Assembly (NCBI RefSeq): GCF_001447385.1
Contig: NZ_LLWQ01000202.1
Coordinates: 1 to 60,520, forward strand
Reading direction: 5' to 3'
DNA: 60,520 nt
From: Paracoccus sp. MKU1
Lineage (GTDB): Bacteria > Pseudomonadota > Alphaproteobacteria > Rhodobacterales > Rhodobacteraceae
Positions 36,558 to 45,238 of this stretch are shown here, piece after piece. Within the stretch, counting starts at the first letter, position 1. Each line of letters begins with the position of its first letter. Position numbers and translations under genes: made by a program. Under the pieces are notes generated by a model that saw only the letters and a program-made list of their open reading frames with translations, searched no databases and had not been told where the DNA came from.

Positions 36558-36920
36558 TCAGGCATTCGCCTCGCGGATCTTGTTCGCGGCATCCTTGTCA
36601 TAGACCACGCCGGCCTTGTCGAAAAGCTGGTCGAGCTCGCCCGACAGCGTCATCTCGGTGACGATGTCGCAGCCGCCGACGAACTCGCCCTTGACATAGA
36701 GCTGCGGGATAGTGGGCCAGTCCGAGAAATCCTTGATGCCCTGGCGGATCGCCTCGTTGGCAAGCACGTTCACGTCGCGATACTGGACGTTCATATAGTT
36801 CAGTACCCCGGCTACGCGGCTTGAAAAGCCGCATTGGGGCATCTCTTTGGTGCCTTTCATGAACAGGACGACATCGTTTCCGTCGATCGTCTCCTGGATC
36901 TGCTGGCGTGCATCGGTCAT
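36558..36920 (-). CDS. grxD: monothiol glutaredoxin Grx4
   Basis: This 120-residue protein has the CGFS active site (PQCGFSSRV, about residues 29-37), [17 protein letters not shown] for glutathione binding, and the expected length. Such glutaredoxins carry and deliver Fe-S clusters. It sits 51 bases downstream of bolA on the same strand; BolA-Grx4 heterodimers are well known. Confidence 0.96.
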   Translation of the reverse strand: MTDARQQIQETIDGNDVVLFMKGTKEMPQCGFSSRVAGVLNYMNVQYRDVNVLANEAIRQGIKDFSDWPTIPQLYVKGEFVGGCDIVTEMTLSGELDQLFDKAGVVYDKDAANKIREANA

Positions 36921-36971
36921 TCTGCTGGTCCTTGCTGAAGCGCCGCCGGGATGCGACGCTTGCGGTTGATC

Positions 36972-37214
36972 TTACTCGGGGGCCTTGGTGGTCAGCGCAA
37001 GCGCATGCAGCGCCCCGTTCGGGCCGTCCATATGGCCCTGCAAGGCGGCATAGACGGCGCGTTGCTGCTGCACGCGGTTCTGGCCGCGGAAGCTTTCGTC
37101 GATCACCTCGGCGGCATAGTGATTTCCGTCTCCGGCAAGGTCGGTGATCGTGATCTTGGCATGCGGAAATGCAGCGCGGATCAGGGCTTCGATATCCTGG
37201 GCTTCCATCGCCAT
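36972..37214 (-). CDS. bolA: BolA-family protein
   Basis: This 80-residue protein begins MAMEAQDIEALIRAAFPHAKI and has DGNHYAAEVIDESFRGQNRVQQQRAVYAAL, including the conserved histidine that helps bind an Fe-S cluster with Grx4, and ends LHALALTTKAPE. The in-frame sequence upstream has no protein-like character, so the ATG at 37214 is the start. It pairs with grxD. Confidence 0.94.
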   Translation of the reverse strand: MAMEAQDIEALIRAAFPHAKITITDLAGDGNHYAAEVIDESFRGQNRVQQQRAVYAALQGHMDGPNGALHALALTTKAPE

Positions 37215-37802
37215 GGCGGATCCTTTCTTTGTTCTCCAAGATGTAGGGGAAGCCTGCGCGGGCCGCAAGATCGGCCGGCGCGGCATCGCGTCCGGCCACA
37301 GAGCCGGCATTCGTTCGCACCCATGCCTGTGCTCCAGGCGCGGCACTGTCCCACCGCAGCCTGCCGGCTTTCGCGTTTCGGAGCACCTGTCCCTTGCCGA
37401 GCCGCCGGTGGCTCGGGCTTGGCAGATTGGCTGCATAGCCGATGCTGTGGCTATTTGATCGGGCAGCCGGAATGCCTGCGCAAGGCCCAGGTCCTGTCCC
37501 ATATCGGCCGCTCCTCGTGCCGCCTCAATCGGTTTCCTACGGTGAGGACAATGGCGGGGCTGGGATTTCGGGCGCTGGGCCGAAGTCGCGAAAGCGGCGC
37601 GGCTGCCGCCGGGGCGAATCCGCAAACTTCATTCAGGGCGAGCTGGGCTTGCCATGCGACAGCTCGCCTCTTGCCGGCCCGCCGCGCCGCCATGTGCATG
37701 GGAAGGGGGGCACGAACGTTTCGCGGGATTCTGGCGGAGAAAATCGCGACCGCCTGCCTGGTTCAAGTGCCGGAACGTTCCCCTCCCGCCCCGGGGGGCA
37801 AG
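37215..37802. other. gene-free interval of about 590 bp
   Basis: No convincing gene was found here between bolA and Hint protein 1. Frames are open because of high GC but have no recognisable motifs or ribosome sites. A perfect 9-bp inverted repeat GGCGAGCTG-N14-CAGCTCGCC is at 37637-37668. The bolA promoter must lie at the left end of the interval. Confidence 0.6.
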
Positions 37803-37803
37803 T

Positions 37804-37830
37804 AAAAGAGGGCCGGCCGGGAGGCCGACC
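37804..37830 (-). terminator. rho-independent terminator of Hint gene 1
   Basis: On the minus strand, GGTCGGCC, loop TCCC, GGCCGGCC form an 8-bp stem (one G-T pair), followed by CTCTTTTA. It lies 29 bases after the stop of the Hint gene. Confidence 0.75.
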
Positions 37831-37858
37831 CCAAGGTGGTTTTGCCGCCGTCCAGGCT

Positions 37859-39040
37859 CTATTGCAGCAGGGCTTTGCGATGCTGGGCGTGGCGCACTGC
37901 CAGCTTGCGGCCCATCCGCCCGGAGGCGAGCAGACGCGCCCCGGGCGGCATCTGGTCTTCGGGCCGGTCGCGCAGCTCGGGGAAAAGGCCGAAAATCTCT
38001 GCCTGGGCCTCGCGGCCGACGGATTTCAGCGCCTCGGGCCCGGTATAGAGAGATTCGGTTTCGGCGCCTTCGGACAGGACGATCTCGTGGCGGTCGAACA
38101 GGAAATGGAAATACTCCACCGCCGTCAGGTCATCGGCGATGTCGATGCCGTCGATCTGCAAAAGCTGCTTGGCGGCGACCAGCACCTCGGCGGTGCCGAA
38201 CATCTTTTGCGCGATCTTCGACCGCACCAGCACGCGATGCTGCGGCGAGACGATCAGGTCGCGCTGCGGCAAGCCCTTGCCGAGCGCGCCGGCGGCGATA
38301 CGGATCGGGCGCAGGTTCGGGCTTGCCTCCAGCGCCCTGCTGCCCAGCACGCGCGAGCCGATCCAGCGCAGCGGCTGCAACCCGTGATCGCGGGTCACCA
38401 CCAGCATGCCGGGCACCAGGCTCTCGACGGGCAGGGGGCCGTGTTCGGTTTCGATCAGCGTTCCGCGCGCGAAGCAGGGAAAGCAATGCCGGTCGGTGAA
38501 GATGGCGTTATAGTCGAGCTGGTAATATTTCGACTGGCTCGGGAAGCTGACCGAGACAATGGGGCGGGTGGTCAGCGCCTCGACCTCGGCGGCCGACGCG
38601 CCCTTGGGCGGCGGCATCAGGAACGTATTGCCGGCCGAATCCTGCATGATGCGGACCGGCAGATGCAGCGTCTCAAAGCTGCCGTCGGGGTTGCGGAAGG
38701 TTACCGCGGTGTTCTTGACCAGGAAGGTCGAATCGACCTTGTAGCTGGAGATGTTGCCGTCGCCATCGGCGTCATGCCGGATCGATTCGGAAGGCCCGAG
38801 CGATTCATCGGTGCGGATGATCCCATCGCGGTTGGTGTCAACGGCACTGACCTCGACCAGCCGGCGCGACAGCGGGTCCGTCTGAGAGCCGAAATTGGTG
38901 CCGCCCAGTACGGCGCTGGCCTTTTCCGCCCCCGGAATAAACTCCTTGGGGTCCATGTCGGGCAGTTTGCCGAGAAAGATCATCTTCTCACAATCGGGTC
39001 CGGAAGGACCGCCGTGATGATCGAAAGACATTTTTAACAC
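37859..39040 (-). CDS. Hint-domain protein with two EF-hand loops
   Basis: This 393-residue protein has a C-terminal Hint (hedgehog/intein) module from about residue 187, starting at C189 in PCFARGTLIETEHG and containing SPQHRVLV, where the block-B-like histidine lies. Before it are two calcium-binding loops: D68-E79 (DTNRDGIIRTDE, a canonical EF-hand loop) and D90-K101 (DADGDGNISSYK, less perfect). The final RKLAVRHAQH tail is shared with the second Hint protein at 58224. No signal peptide is visible. Hint modules self-cleave; cleavage here is inferred. Confidence 0.85.
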   Translation of the reverse strand: MLKMSFDHHGGPSGPDCEKMIFLGKLPDMDPKEFIPGAEKASAVLGGTNFGSQTDPLSRRLVEVSAVDTNRDGIIRTDESLGPSESIRHDADGDGNISSYKVDSTFLVKNTAVTFRNPDGSFETLHLPVRIMQDSAGNTFLMPPPKGASAAEVEALTTRPIVSVSFPSQSKYYQLDYNAIFTDRHCFPCFARGTLIETEHGPLPVESLVPGMLVVTRDHGLQPLRWIGSRVLGSRALEASPNLRPIRIAAGALGKGLPQRDLIVSPQHRVLVRSKIAQKMFGTAEVLVAAKQLLQIDGIDIADDLTAVEYFHFLFDRHEIVLSEGAETESLYTGPEALKSVGREAQAEIFGLFPELRDRPEDQMPPGARLLASGRMGRKLAVRHAQHRKALLQ

Positions 39041-39410
39041 TCACCATCAGATACGCAGCGTGAGGCCAGGCTGCGTAATCGGTTGCCTCGCGCGTCTGGA
39101 TCCCGGGCAAGCATAGCCATTCGCCAAAAGTGGCGTTTTCAGCCCAAAGGGGCCGACAAACCTGTCAGGAGCCGCGACGCACAGTATCGGGCCAACAGGG
39201 CGCCGACATGATTTGTCTAAAAGATATGCACCCTATGGCAAGCTGAAAAACTGAACGGTTTTGTTAAAAATCAAGACAATTCAGTAGGTTTGTCAGGGTT
39301 TCTGTATGGAGGAGGATGCCGGGAAGGCAAGCTTCTGGCATGCATATCGACATTATGCCGGAGATGCGGCGCCCGCGGATCCTGCCGCAGATGGCAATCC
39401 GGTCCCGCGA
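39041..39410. other. intergenic region upstream of Hint gene 1
   Basis: This 370-bp stretch is clearly richer in AT around 39,210-39,310 than its surroundings and should contain the Hint gene promoter on the minus strand. A small hairpin AAAAC-N6-GTTTT lies near 39,250. A short plus-strand frame starting with ATG 39306 after GGTTTCTGT overlaps the downstream terminator and is not credible as a gene. No RNA gene was recognised. Confidence 0.5.
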
Positions 39411-39448
39411 AGGGCCGAAAACAAAAGGGCCGGGCGAATGCCCGGCCC
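39411..39448 (-). terminator. rho-independent terminator of BAX inhibitor gene
   Basis: On the minus strand a perfect 9-bp stem GGGCCGGGC/GCCCGGCCC with loop ATTC (39427-39448) is followed by TTTTGTTTTC. It lies 24 bases after the stop of the BI-1-like gene. Confidence 0.85.
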
Positions 39449-39471
39449 CCAATCCGTCCTGTCTCTGGCGA

Positions 39472-40242
39472 TCACTCGCGATTGCCGAGGAATTGCAGCA
39501 GGAACATGAACAGGTTCAGGAAGTCCAGATAGAGCTGCAACGCCCCCATGATCGCGGCCTTGCCAAGGAAGTCGCGGTCCGAATTCGCCAGTTGCAGATA
39601 GGTGTTCTTGATGTTCTGCGTGTCATAGGCGGTCAGGCCGGCAAAGATCAGCACGCCTATCGCCGAGATGGCGAATTGCATCGCGCTCGATTGCAGGAAA
39701 ATGTTCACGATCATCGCGACGATCAGGCCGATCAGGCCCATCATCAGGAACGTGCCCATCCCCGACAGGTCGCGCTTGGTCGTATAGCCGTAAAGCGACA
39801 GCCCGGCGAAGGCGATGGCGGTGATCAGGAAGGTCTGGATGATCGAGAAGCTGGTATAGGCCGCGAAGATCCAGCTGATCGAGATGCCCATCACCGCGGC
39901 GAAGGCATAGAACAGCGTCGTCGCACCCTGCACCGACAGCCGGTTCAGCGCGGCGCCGAAGGCGAAGACCATGACCAGCGGCGCGAACATCACCAGCCAT
40001 TTCAGCGGCGACAGGTAGAGCGTCTTGCCGAACTCGGTCAGGTAATGGCCGTTGCCGAGCGCCCATTGCGTCGGCGTGTCGGAGAGCGCCAGCCCGGCCA
40101 TGCCCCAGGCGGCGCCGGCGGTGACCAGCATGCCCACGGCCATCAGGCCGTAGACCTTGTTCATATAGGCGCGCAGGCCTTCATCCACGGCAGCCGAGCG
40201 CGTCGCGGTCCCGGCCGTGCGGATCGAATTGTAGTCTTGCAT
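39472..40242 (-). CDS. BAX inhibitor-1/YccA family membrane protein
   Basis: This 256-residue protein has seven hydrophobic helices and BI-1 family signatures: NKVYGLMAVGMLVTAGAAW at the first helix, GISISWIFAAYT in the middle, and a C-terminal TAYDTQNIK and GALQLYLDFLNLFMFLLQFLG. The two aspartates of the pore/pH sensor region are in AYDTQ and LYLDF. In bacteria the family is thought to be a calcium-leak or protease-quality-control membrane protein. The start at 40242 gives MQDYNSIR, the usual opening. Confidence 0.94.
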   Translation of the reverse strand: MQDYNSIRTAGTATRSAAVDEGLRAYMNKVYGLMAVGMLVTAGAAWGMAGLALSDTPTQWALGNGHYLTEFGKTLYLSPLKWLVMFAPLVMVFAFGAALNRLSVQGATTLFYAFAAVMGISISWIFAAYTSFSIIQTFLITAIAFAGLSLYGYTTKRDLSGMGTFLMMGLIGLIVAMIVNIFLQSSAMQFAISAIGVLIFAGLTAYDTQNIKNTYLQLANSDRDFLGKAAIMGALQLYLDFLNLFMFLLQFLGNRE

Positions 40243-40364
40243 AGGTTCTCCCCGGTCGAAAATCGCGGTGCGGCCCGGATGGCCCACCATCCACGCAGAT
40301 ATTGGCAAAGGATGCCGATTTTTCAATGTGCAACCGTCGCTTTTGCCGCCCTCTGACGAAAATT

Positions 40365-41333
40365 TCAGATGCTAACGATCACCTTGCCGGTCGAGCGCCG
40401 GGATTCGAGCAGCTCGTAGCCCTCGGCCAGCCGCTCCAAGGGCAGGGTGGCGCCGACATGCGGGCGCAGCCGGCCCTGATCGTAGAGCGCGAGGAGCGCT
40501 GCGATGTCCCGTTGCAGCAGCCCGGGGTCCAGCTTGCGATAGCCGCCCCAGTAGAAGCCGTGGATGGCGATGTTCTTGACCAGGGCATGGTTCAGCGGCA
40601 GGGCCGGGGGCTTGCCGCCGGCAAAGCCGATGACCAGGAAGCGGCCGCCCGGCCGCAGGGCGCCGAAGGCGGCCTCGCCGGGGGCGTCTCCGACCGGATC
40701 ATAGACCACGTCGACGCCGCCCAGCTCGCGCAGCGCGCCGCGCAGGTCGGGGCAGGTCTCGCTGTCGATGCAATCCGTGGCGCCGGCCGTCCGCGCCACC
40801 GCCAGCTTGTCGGCGCCGCGCGCCACGGCGATCACCCGGGCGCCGAGAGCAGCGCCGATCTCGACCGCCGTCAGCCCCACGCCGCCCGCCGCGCCCAGCA
40901 CCGCCAGGGTTTCGCCCGCGCGCAGGCCCGCGCGCAGGGTCAGGGCGAAATGGCTGGTGCCATAGGCGATCAGGAAGCCGGCCGCCTCCTCATGGCTCAT
41001 CGCGTCCGGGATCGGATGGCAGCTTTCGGCGGGAAACAGGTTGGCCTGGGTCATGGTGCCCTGGCCCTGCACGGCGACGCGGGTGCCGGGGGCCAGGGCC
41101 ACGCCCTCGCCCGCGGCCAGCACCTCGCCCGCACCCTCCAGCCCGGGGATGAAGGGCAGGGGCGGCGTTTCCTGATACCGCCCCCGGGTCATCAGCAGAT
41201 CGGCGAAATTCAGCGCAGCCGCCCGCAGCCTGACCAGCACCTCGCCCGGGCCGGGCGGAGCGAGCGTCAGCTCACCCGCGATGGGTGAACCGGACATTGT
41301 CTTGATTTGCATCATTTTCCAGGTTGCCGGCAT
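40365..41333 (-). CDS. NADPH:quinone oxidoreductase (zinc-independent MDR)
   Basis: This 322-residue medium-chain reductase has AAALNFADLLMTRGRYQ, PGLEGAGEVLAAGEG and the nucleotide motif VLGAAGGVGLTAVEIG (about residues 140-155). Zinc-ligand cysteines are absent, as in quinone oxidoreductases. DPVGDAPGEAAFGALRPGGR and GFYWGGYRKLDP also match the family. The start at 41333 follows GGGAGG at good spacing. It is divergent from an XRE regulator. Confidence 0.9.
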   Translation of the reverse strand: MPATWKMMQIKTMSGSPIAGELTLAPPGPGEVLVRLRAAALNFADLLMTRGRYQETPPLPFIPGLEGAGEVLAAGEGVALAPGTRVAVQGQGTMTQANLFPAESCHPIPDAMSHEEAAGFLIAYGTSHFALTLRAGLRAGETLAVLGAAGGVGLTAVEIGAALGARVIAVARGADKLAVARTAGATDCIDSETCPDLRGALRELGGVDVVYDPVGDAPGEAAFGALRPGGRFLVIGFAGGKPPALPLNHALVKNIAIHGFYWGGYRKLDPGLLQRDIAALLALYDQGRLRPHVGATLPLERLAEGYELLESRRSTGKVIVSI

Positions 41334-41425
41334 GATTCCTCCCGCTTGTTCGCTATGCTGGCCGCGCCGCTTTCTTCCATGTTTCCGGGGGGTTCGGCCA
41401 GAAGTATTCGGGGCTAGCAACTGAT

Positions 41426-41441
41426 TGTCTTTTTGGACAAG
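41426..41441. promoter_or_regulatory. candidate operator TTGTC-N6-GACAA
   Basis: A short dyad TTGTC-TTTTTG-GACAA lies in the 178-bp divergent spacer between the quinone oxidoreductase and the XRE regulator, 70 bases before the regulator start. It is the clearest symmetry in the spacer and would fit XRE autoregulation; weak by itself. Confidence 0.35.
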
Positions 41442-41511
41442 TGGTCATAATCGACCTCGAAAATTGCGCCGATCTGGTGTAGCGCCCGTTTAGATTGAGT
41501 GAGGTGTTACC

Positions 41512-41871
41512 ATGAAACATAACGTGGATGTCCATGTCGGAAAGCGAATCCGCCATCGCCGATGGATGATCGGGATGACGCAGCAGCAGCTTGCCGAGAA
41601 GGTCGGGATCAAGTTCCAGCAGATCCAGAAATACGAAACCGGGATGAACCGTGTCTCGGCTTCGCGGCTTTGGGACATCGCGCAGGCGGTGGACGTCCCG
41701 GTCAGCTTCTTCTTTGAGGGGCTCGAGGACGGCCATGTGCATAACGCGGTCGAGGGCGATATCCTGGCCGACAAGGAGGCGCTGCAACTGGTGCGGGCCT
41801 ATTACGCCATGCCCGAGGCGCAGCGGCGCCAGATCTTCGAGCTTGCCCGCGTCCTGTCGGACGCCGCCTGA
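41512..41871 (+). CDS. XRE-family transcriptional regulator
   Basis: This 119-residue protein has an N-terminal helix-turn-helix (about residues 9-63): VGKRIRHRRWMIGMTQQQLAEKVG, then FQQIQKYETGMNRVSASRLW. It continues with IAQAVDVPVSFFFEGLE and a C-terminal helical tail (LVRAYYAMPEAQRRQIFELAR). This form is widespread in Rhodobacterales, close to the SinR/PhaR-like group. It is divergent from the quinone oxidoreductase. No ligand domain is present. Confidence 0.92.
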   Translation: MKHNVDVHVGKRIRHRRWMIGMTQQQLAEKVGIKFQQIQKYETGMNRVSASRLWDIAQAVDVPVSFFFEGLEDGHVHNAVEGDILADKEALQLVRAYYAMPEAQRRQIFELARVLSDAA

Positions 41872-41955
41872 CCCGGACAGCCGCCGTTCCGGGGCTTTCG
41901 CTTGCGGGATACTGCGGCTAAACCTGCGCCCGACACTCAGCCGCGGGGGCAGGTC

Positions 41956-42771
41956 ATGACACGCGCGAACAAGACCAATCCTGTCGAAGGGGCCGAACGG
42001 ATCGTGGCGGTTGCGCATCGCCTTGCCGATGCCGCGCGGGCCGAGACGCTGAACCTGTTCCGCAGCCCGGCGCTGCGACCCGACAACAAGTCCGCCACCG
42101 GCTTCGACCCGGTGACCGAGGCCGATCGGGCCAGCGAACGCGCCATGCGCGCCATCCTGGCCGCCGAGCGCCCCGAGGATGGCATCCTGGGCGAGGAATA
42201 CGGCGTCCAGGATGGACGGAGCGGCCTGACCTGGGTTCTTGATCCCATCGACGGCACCCGCGCCTTCATGGCCGGGGCGCCGAGCTGGGGCGTGCTGATC
42301 GGGCTGTCCGACGCGCAAGGCCCGATCTATGGCATCGTCGATCAGCCGCATCTGGACGAGCGGTTCGAGGGCGGGCTCGGCCATGCCCGGCTGATCTCGC
42401 GCGCGGGGGCGGTGCCGCTTCGGGCGCGGCAGGGCGTCGCCCTGGCCCAAGCCACGCTGATGACCACCTATCCCGAGGTCGGCAGCCCCGCCGAGCATGC
42501 CGCTTTTTCTCGGGTCGCGGCGCAGGCGCGGCTGGTCCGCTATGGGCTCGACTGCTATGCCTATGCGCTGCTGGCCGCCGGCCATGTCGATCTGGTGATC
42601 GAGGCCGGGCTGCAACCCTATGACGTGGTCGCGCCCATCGCCGTGGTGCAGGCCGCGGGCGGCGTGGTGACCGACTGGCAGGGCGGGCCGGCCCATGGCG
42701 GCGGCACGATCCTGGCCGCGGGGTCACATGAATTACATGCCGAGGCGCTAGCCCTTCTGAAGGGCGATTGA
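41956..42771 (+). CDS. hisN: histidinol-phosphatase, inositol monophosphatase family
   Basis: This 271-residue Mg-dependent phosphatase has FDPVTEADRASE, GILGEEYG, the metal motif WVLDPIDGTRAF (about residues 94-105) and AGLQPYDVVAPI near the end. In alphaproteobacteria this type (HisN) dephosphorylates histidinol phosphate; inositol monophosphatase activity is an alternative. The start at 41956 follows GGGGGCAGGTC. Confidence 0.88.
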   Translation: MTRANKTNPVEGAERIVAVAHRLADAARAETLNLFRSPALRPDNKSATGFDPVTEADRASERAMRAILAAERPEDGILGEEYGVQDGRSGLTWVLDPIDGTRAFMAGAPSWGVLIGLSDAQGPIYGIVDQPHLDERFEGGLGHARLISRAGAVPLRARQGVALAQATLMTTYPEVGSPAEHAAFSRVAAQARLVRYGLDCYAYALLAAGHVDLVIEAGLQPYDVVAPIAVVQAAGGVVTDWQGGPAHGGGTILAAGSHELHAEALALLKGD

Positions 42772-42861
42772 GGCCCGGATGCAGGCCCCCTATGGTGCCT
42801 CCGACCGACTTGCCCCGACCGCAATCCTCGTCGCAAGACCCGAACCCCGAGGAGCCAGCCG

Positions 42862-44247
42862 ATGACCGAGCCGCGCGAAGCCGAGACGGATGTCCCCGAA
42901 ACCGATTTCCAGCTGAGCCGGCAGGATCTCGAAGCGATCAACAAGGCCATCGACGACGGCGACGGGCCGGCGCTGGACGCGCTGCTGGAACCGGTCCATG
43001 CCGCCGACATCGCCGACCTGATCGAGCAGCTGACGCCGCCGCGGCGGCGCGCGTTCCTGCATCTCTATTCCGGCGAGATCGACGGCGAGATCCTGTCCGA
43101 GATCGACGAATCCATCCGCGACGAGGTCATCGAGCAGCTGCCGCACGAGGTGCTGACCGAAGCCGTGCGCGAGATGGACAGCGACGACGTCGTCGACCTG
43201 ATCGAGGATATGGAGGCGCCCGAGCAGCAGGCCATCCTGGCGGCGCTGGACGATTCCGACCGGGCCGCCGTCGAACGCTCGCTGACCTGGCCGGAATATT
43301 CGGCCGGCCGCCTCATGCAATCCGAGGTGGTCACCGCCCCCGAGCATTGGAGCGTGGGCGAGACCATCGACTTCCTGCGCGCCGAGGAATGGCTGCCCGA
43401 CCAGTTCTATCACGTGGTGCTGGTCGATCCGCGCCGCCATCCGACCGGCTATGTCACGCTGGGCAAGCTGCTGGCCTCGCGCCGGCATGTGCTGCTGCGC
43501 GAGATCGCCGAGGACAGTTTCCGCACCATATCGGCCCGCCAGGACGAGGGCGACGTGGCGCATGTCTTCAACAAATACCACCTGATCTCGGCTCCGGTGG
43601 TCGATGACCATGACCGGCTGGTCGGCGTCATCACCATCGACGACGCCATGTCGGTGCTGGACGAGGAGCACGAGGAGGACATCCTGCGCCTGGCCGGGGT
43701 TGGCGAAGACAGCGCCATCTCGGATACGGTGGTCGAGACCATGCGCCAGCGCGTGCCCTGGCTGGCGGTCAACATCTTGACAGCGCTGGTCTCGGCCTCG
43801 GTCATCGCCTTGTTCGAGGACGCCATCGCCAAGCTGGTCGCGCTGGCCGTGCTGATGCCGATCGTCGCCTCGATGGGCGGCAATGCCGCAACCCAGACCC
43901 TGACCATCGCCGTGCGCGGCCTGGCGACCAAGAGCCTGTCCCCCGCCAATGCGCTGCGCGTCGTGCGCCGGGAGCTGGTGGTGGGGCTGAGCAACGGGCT
44001 GCTGTTCGGCCTGGCGCTGGCGCTGGTTACCTATGTCTGGTTCCAGGATGCCAAGCTCAGCCTGGTCATCGCCATGGCGATGGTGGTGAACCTGTTCGTC
44101 GCCGCCCTGGGCGGCATCCTGATTCCGCTGGGGCTGGAAAAGGCTGGGGCCGATCCGGCGCTGGCTTCGGGGACCTTCGTAACCACGGTGACCGATGTGG
44201 TGGGCTTCTTCACCTTCCTGGGCTTGGCGGCGGTGATCCTGCTATGA
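42862..44247 (+). CDS. mgtE: magnesium transporter MgtE
   Basis: This 461-residue channel has an acidic N domain (about 35-135) made of repeats such as ALDALLEPVHAADIADLIEQL, two CBS domains (about 145-265, with YSAGRLMQSEVVTAPE and HHLISAPVVDDHDRLVGVIT-like strands), and a five-helix pore domain (about 290-461) containing PIVASMGGNAATQTLTIAVRGL. These are the Mg-sensing and pore elements of MgtE. No Mg riboswitch could be seen in the 90-bp leader. It overlaps the next gene by four bases. Confidence 0.95.
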   Translation: MTEPREAETDVPETDFQLSRQDLEAINKAIDDGDGPALDALLEPVHAADIADLIEQLTPPRRRAFLHLYSGEIDGEILSEIDESIRDEVIEQLPHEVLTEAVREMDSDDVVDLIEDMEAPEQQAILAALDDSDRAAVERSLTWPEYSAGRLMQSEVVTAPEHWSVGETIDFLRAEEWLPDQFYHVVLVDPRRHPTGYVTLGKLLASRRHVLLREIAEDSFRTISARQDEGDVAHVFNKYHLISAPVVDDHDRLVGVITIDDAMSVLDEEHEEDILRLAGVGEDSAISDTVVETMRQRVPWLAVNILTALVSASVIALFEDAIAKLVALAVLMPIVASMGGNAATQTLTIAVRGLATKSLSPANALRVVRRELVVGLSNGLLFGLALALVTYVWFQDAKLSLVIAMAMVVNLFVAALGGILIPLGLEKAGADPALASGTFVTTVTDVVGFFTFLGLAAVILL

Positions 44248-44837
44248 ACGTGGATCCGGCTCTCAAGGACGCGCTGCGCAAGGCGGCGCTGGCGGCCCGG
44301 GCGCAGGGCGGCGACGATGCCGCCCTGACCCGGCACCTGGTCGCGGCGCTGGCGCCCTATCGCGGCAAGGTGCTGGCTGGCTATTGGCCGATGCGGGGCG
44401 AGGCCGACCCGCGCCCGGCCATGGCGGCGCATGAGGGACCGGTCTGCCTGCCGGTGGTGACAGGGCCGGCGCGGCCGCTGGAATTCCGGGCCTATGACGG
44501 CCGGCTGGAGCCGGGCCGCTTCGGCACCAGCCATCCGCCGGCCGATTCGCCGGTGCTGGTTCCCGAGGTGCTGATCGTGCCGCTGGCCGGATTCGACCGC
44601 GCGGGTCACCGGCTGGGCTATGGCGGCGGCTTCTACGATCGCACGCTGGCCGGCCTGCGCGCCGCGGGGTGGCCGGCCACGGCGATCGGCTTCGCCTATG
44701 CCGCGCAGGAGATTCGCGCCATCCCCGCCGAGGCGACCGACCAGCCGCTGGACCTGATCGTCACCGAGAGGGGGGGCATCATGCCGCAGCCGGAAAAATC
44801 GCAGAGCGCGAATGCTGGAACGAAATTGCAACCGTGA
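44244..44837 (+). CDS. fau: 5-formyltetrahydrofolate cyclo-ligase
   Basis: This 197-residue ATP-dependent enzyme converts 5-formyl-THF to 5,10-methenyl-THF. The family signature is the glycine-rich GHRLGYGGGFYDRTLA (about residues 121-136), plus VPLAGFDRAG before it and LDLIVTERG at the end. It is coupled to mgtE through a four-base overlap. In many proteobacteria 6S RNA lies next to this gene; the direct overlap with mgtE rules that out upstream, and no clear 6S RNA was seen downstream. Confidence 0.93.
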   Translation: MNVDPALKDALRKAALAARAQGGDDAALTRHLVAALAPYRGKVLAGYWPMRGEADPRPAMAAHEGPVCLPVVTGPARPLEFRAYDGRLEPGRFGTSHPPADSPVLVPEVLIVPLAGFDRAGHRLGYGGGFYDRTLAGLRAAGWPATAIGFAYAAQEIRAIPAEATDQPLDLIVTERGGIMPQPEKSQSANAGTKLQP

Positions 44838-45238
44838 TGCTTGCCCGCTGGGGATAAGCCTGTGGAAAATGGGTGAGCGGCTGCGAAGAACCCCACCAGA
44901 ACGCTTGGCTTTTCGCCCCCTGCCGGAATTTGCCACTTGTTAACAATGCAGTTGCAGCGAATCTGCTATGCGGTGAGGGGGCCGCAAATGGCGTCGCTGT
45001 CCAGTAAAAATTTTGATTGAAATGCGCCATATCTCGGGTCAATTTGTGGCCCAGGCCGGCGGCGCCACCAGATCTTGTGTCCCTCTCGACATCTGATTGG
45101 GTTCGGCGGCGAGCGGCAGAGATCAGGAAAAAGGCTTTCGGGTGCCGGGCGATCCGGCCGCCTGCATCCGTGTCTTGCGACGCGGACGGCGGTGGAATGG
45201 TTGCGCGGTCCCGGGCGAACGAAGGGGACAGTCAGGGC
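44838..45238. other. 400-bp region upstream of nrdJ
   Basis: No gene was recognised. Near the left end lie two DnaA-box-like nonamers with one mismatch each, on opposite strands (around 44,851-44,860 and 44,861-44,870). A perfect 10-bp palindrome TTGTTAACAA is at 44937-44946, and an AT-rich AAAAATTTTGATT tract is at about 45,005-45,018. The nrdJ promoter should lie here. No B12 riboswitch or canonical NrdR box could be recognised. Confidence 0.45.

Noticed and set aside
39306..39509. 67-residue plus-strand frame before the BI-1 gene
   Set aside because: It runs through the terminator of the convergent gene and has no protein-like pattern.
44838..44960. Replication origin suggested by DnaA-like boxes
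   Set aside because: Only two imperfect boxes and no AT-rich unwinding region or origin-linked genes were present.
44838..45238. 6S RNA expected near 5-formyl-THF cyclo-ligase
   Set aside because: No long rod-like fold with a central bulge could be recognised, and mgtE overlaps the gene on the other side.
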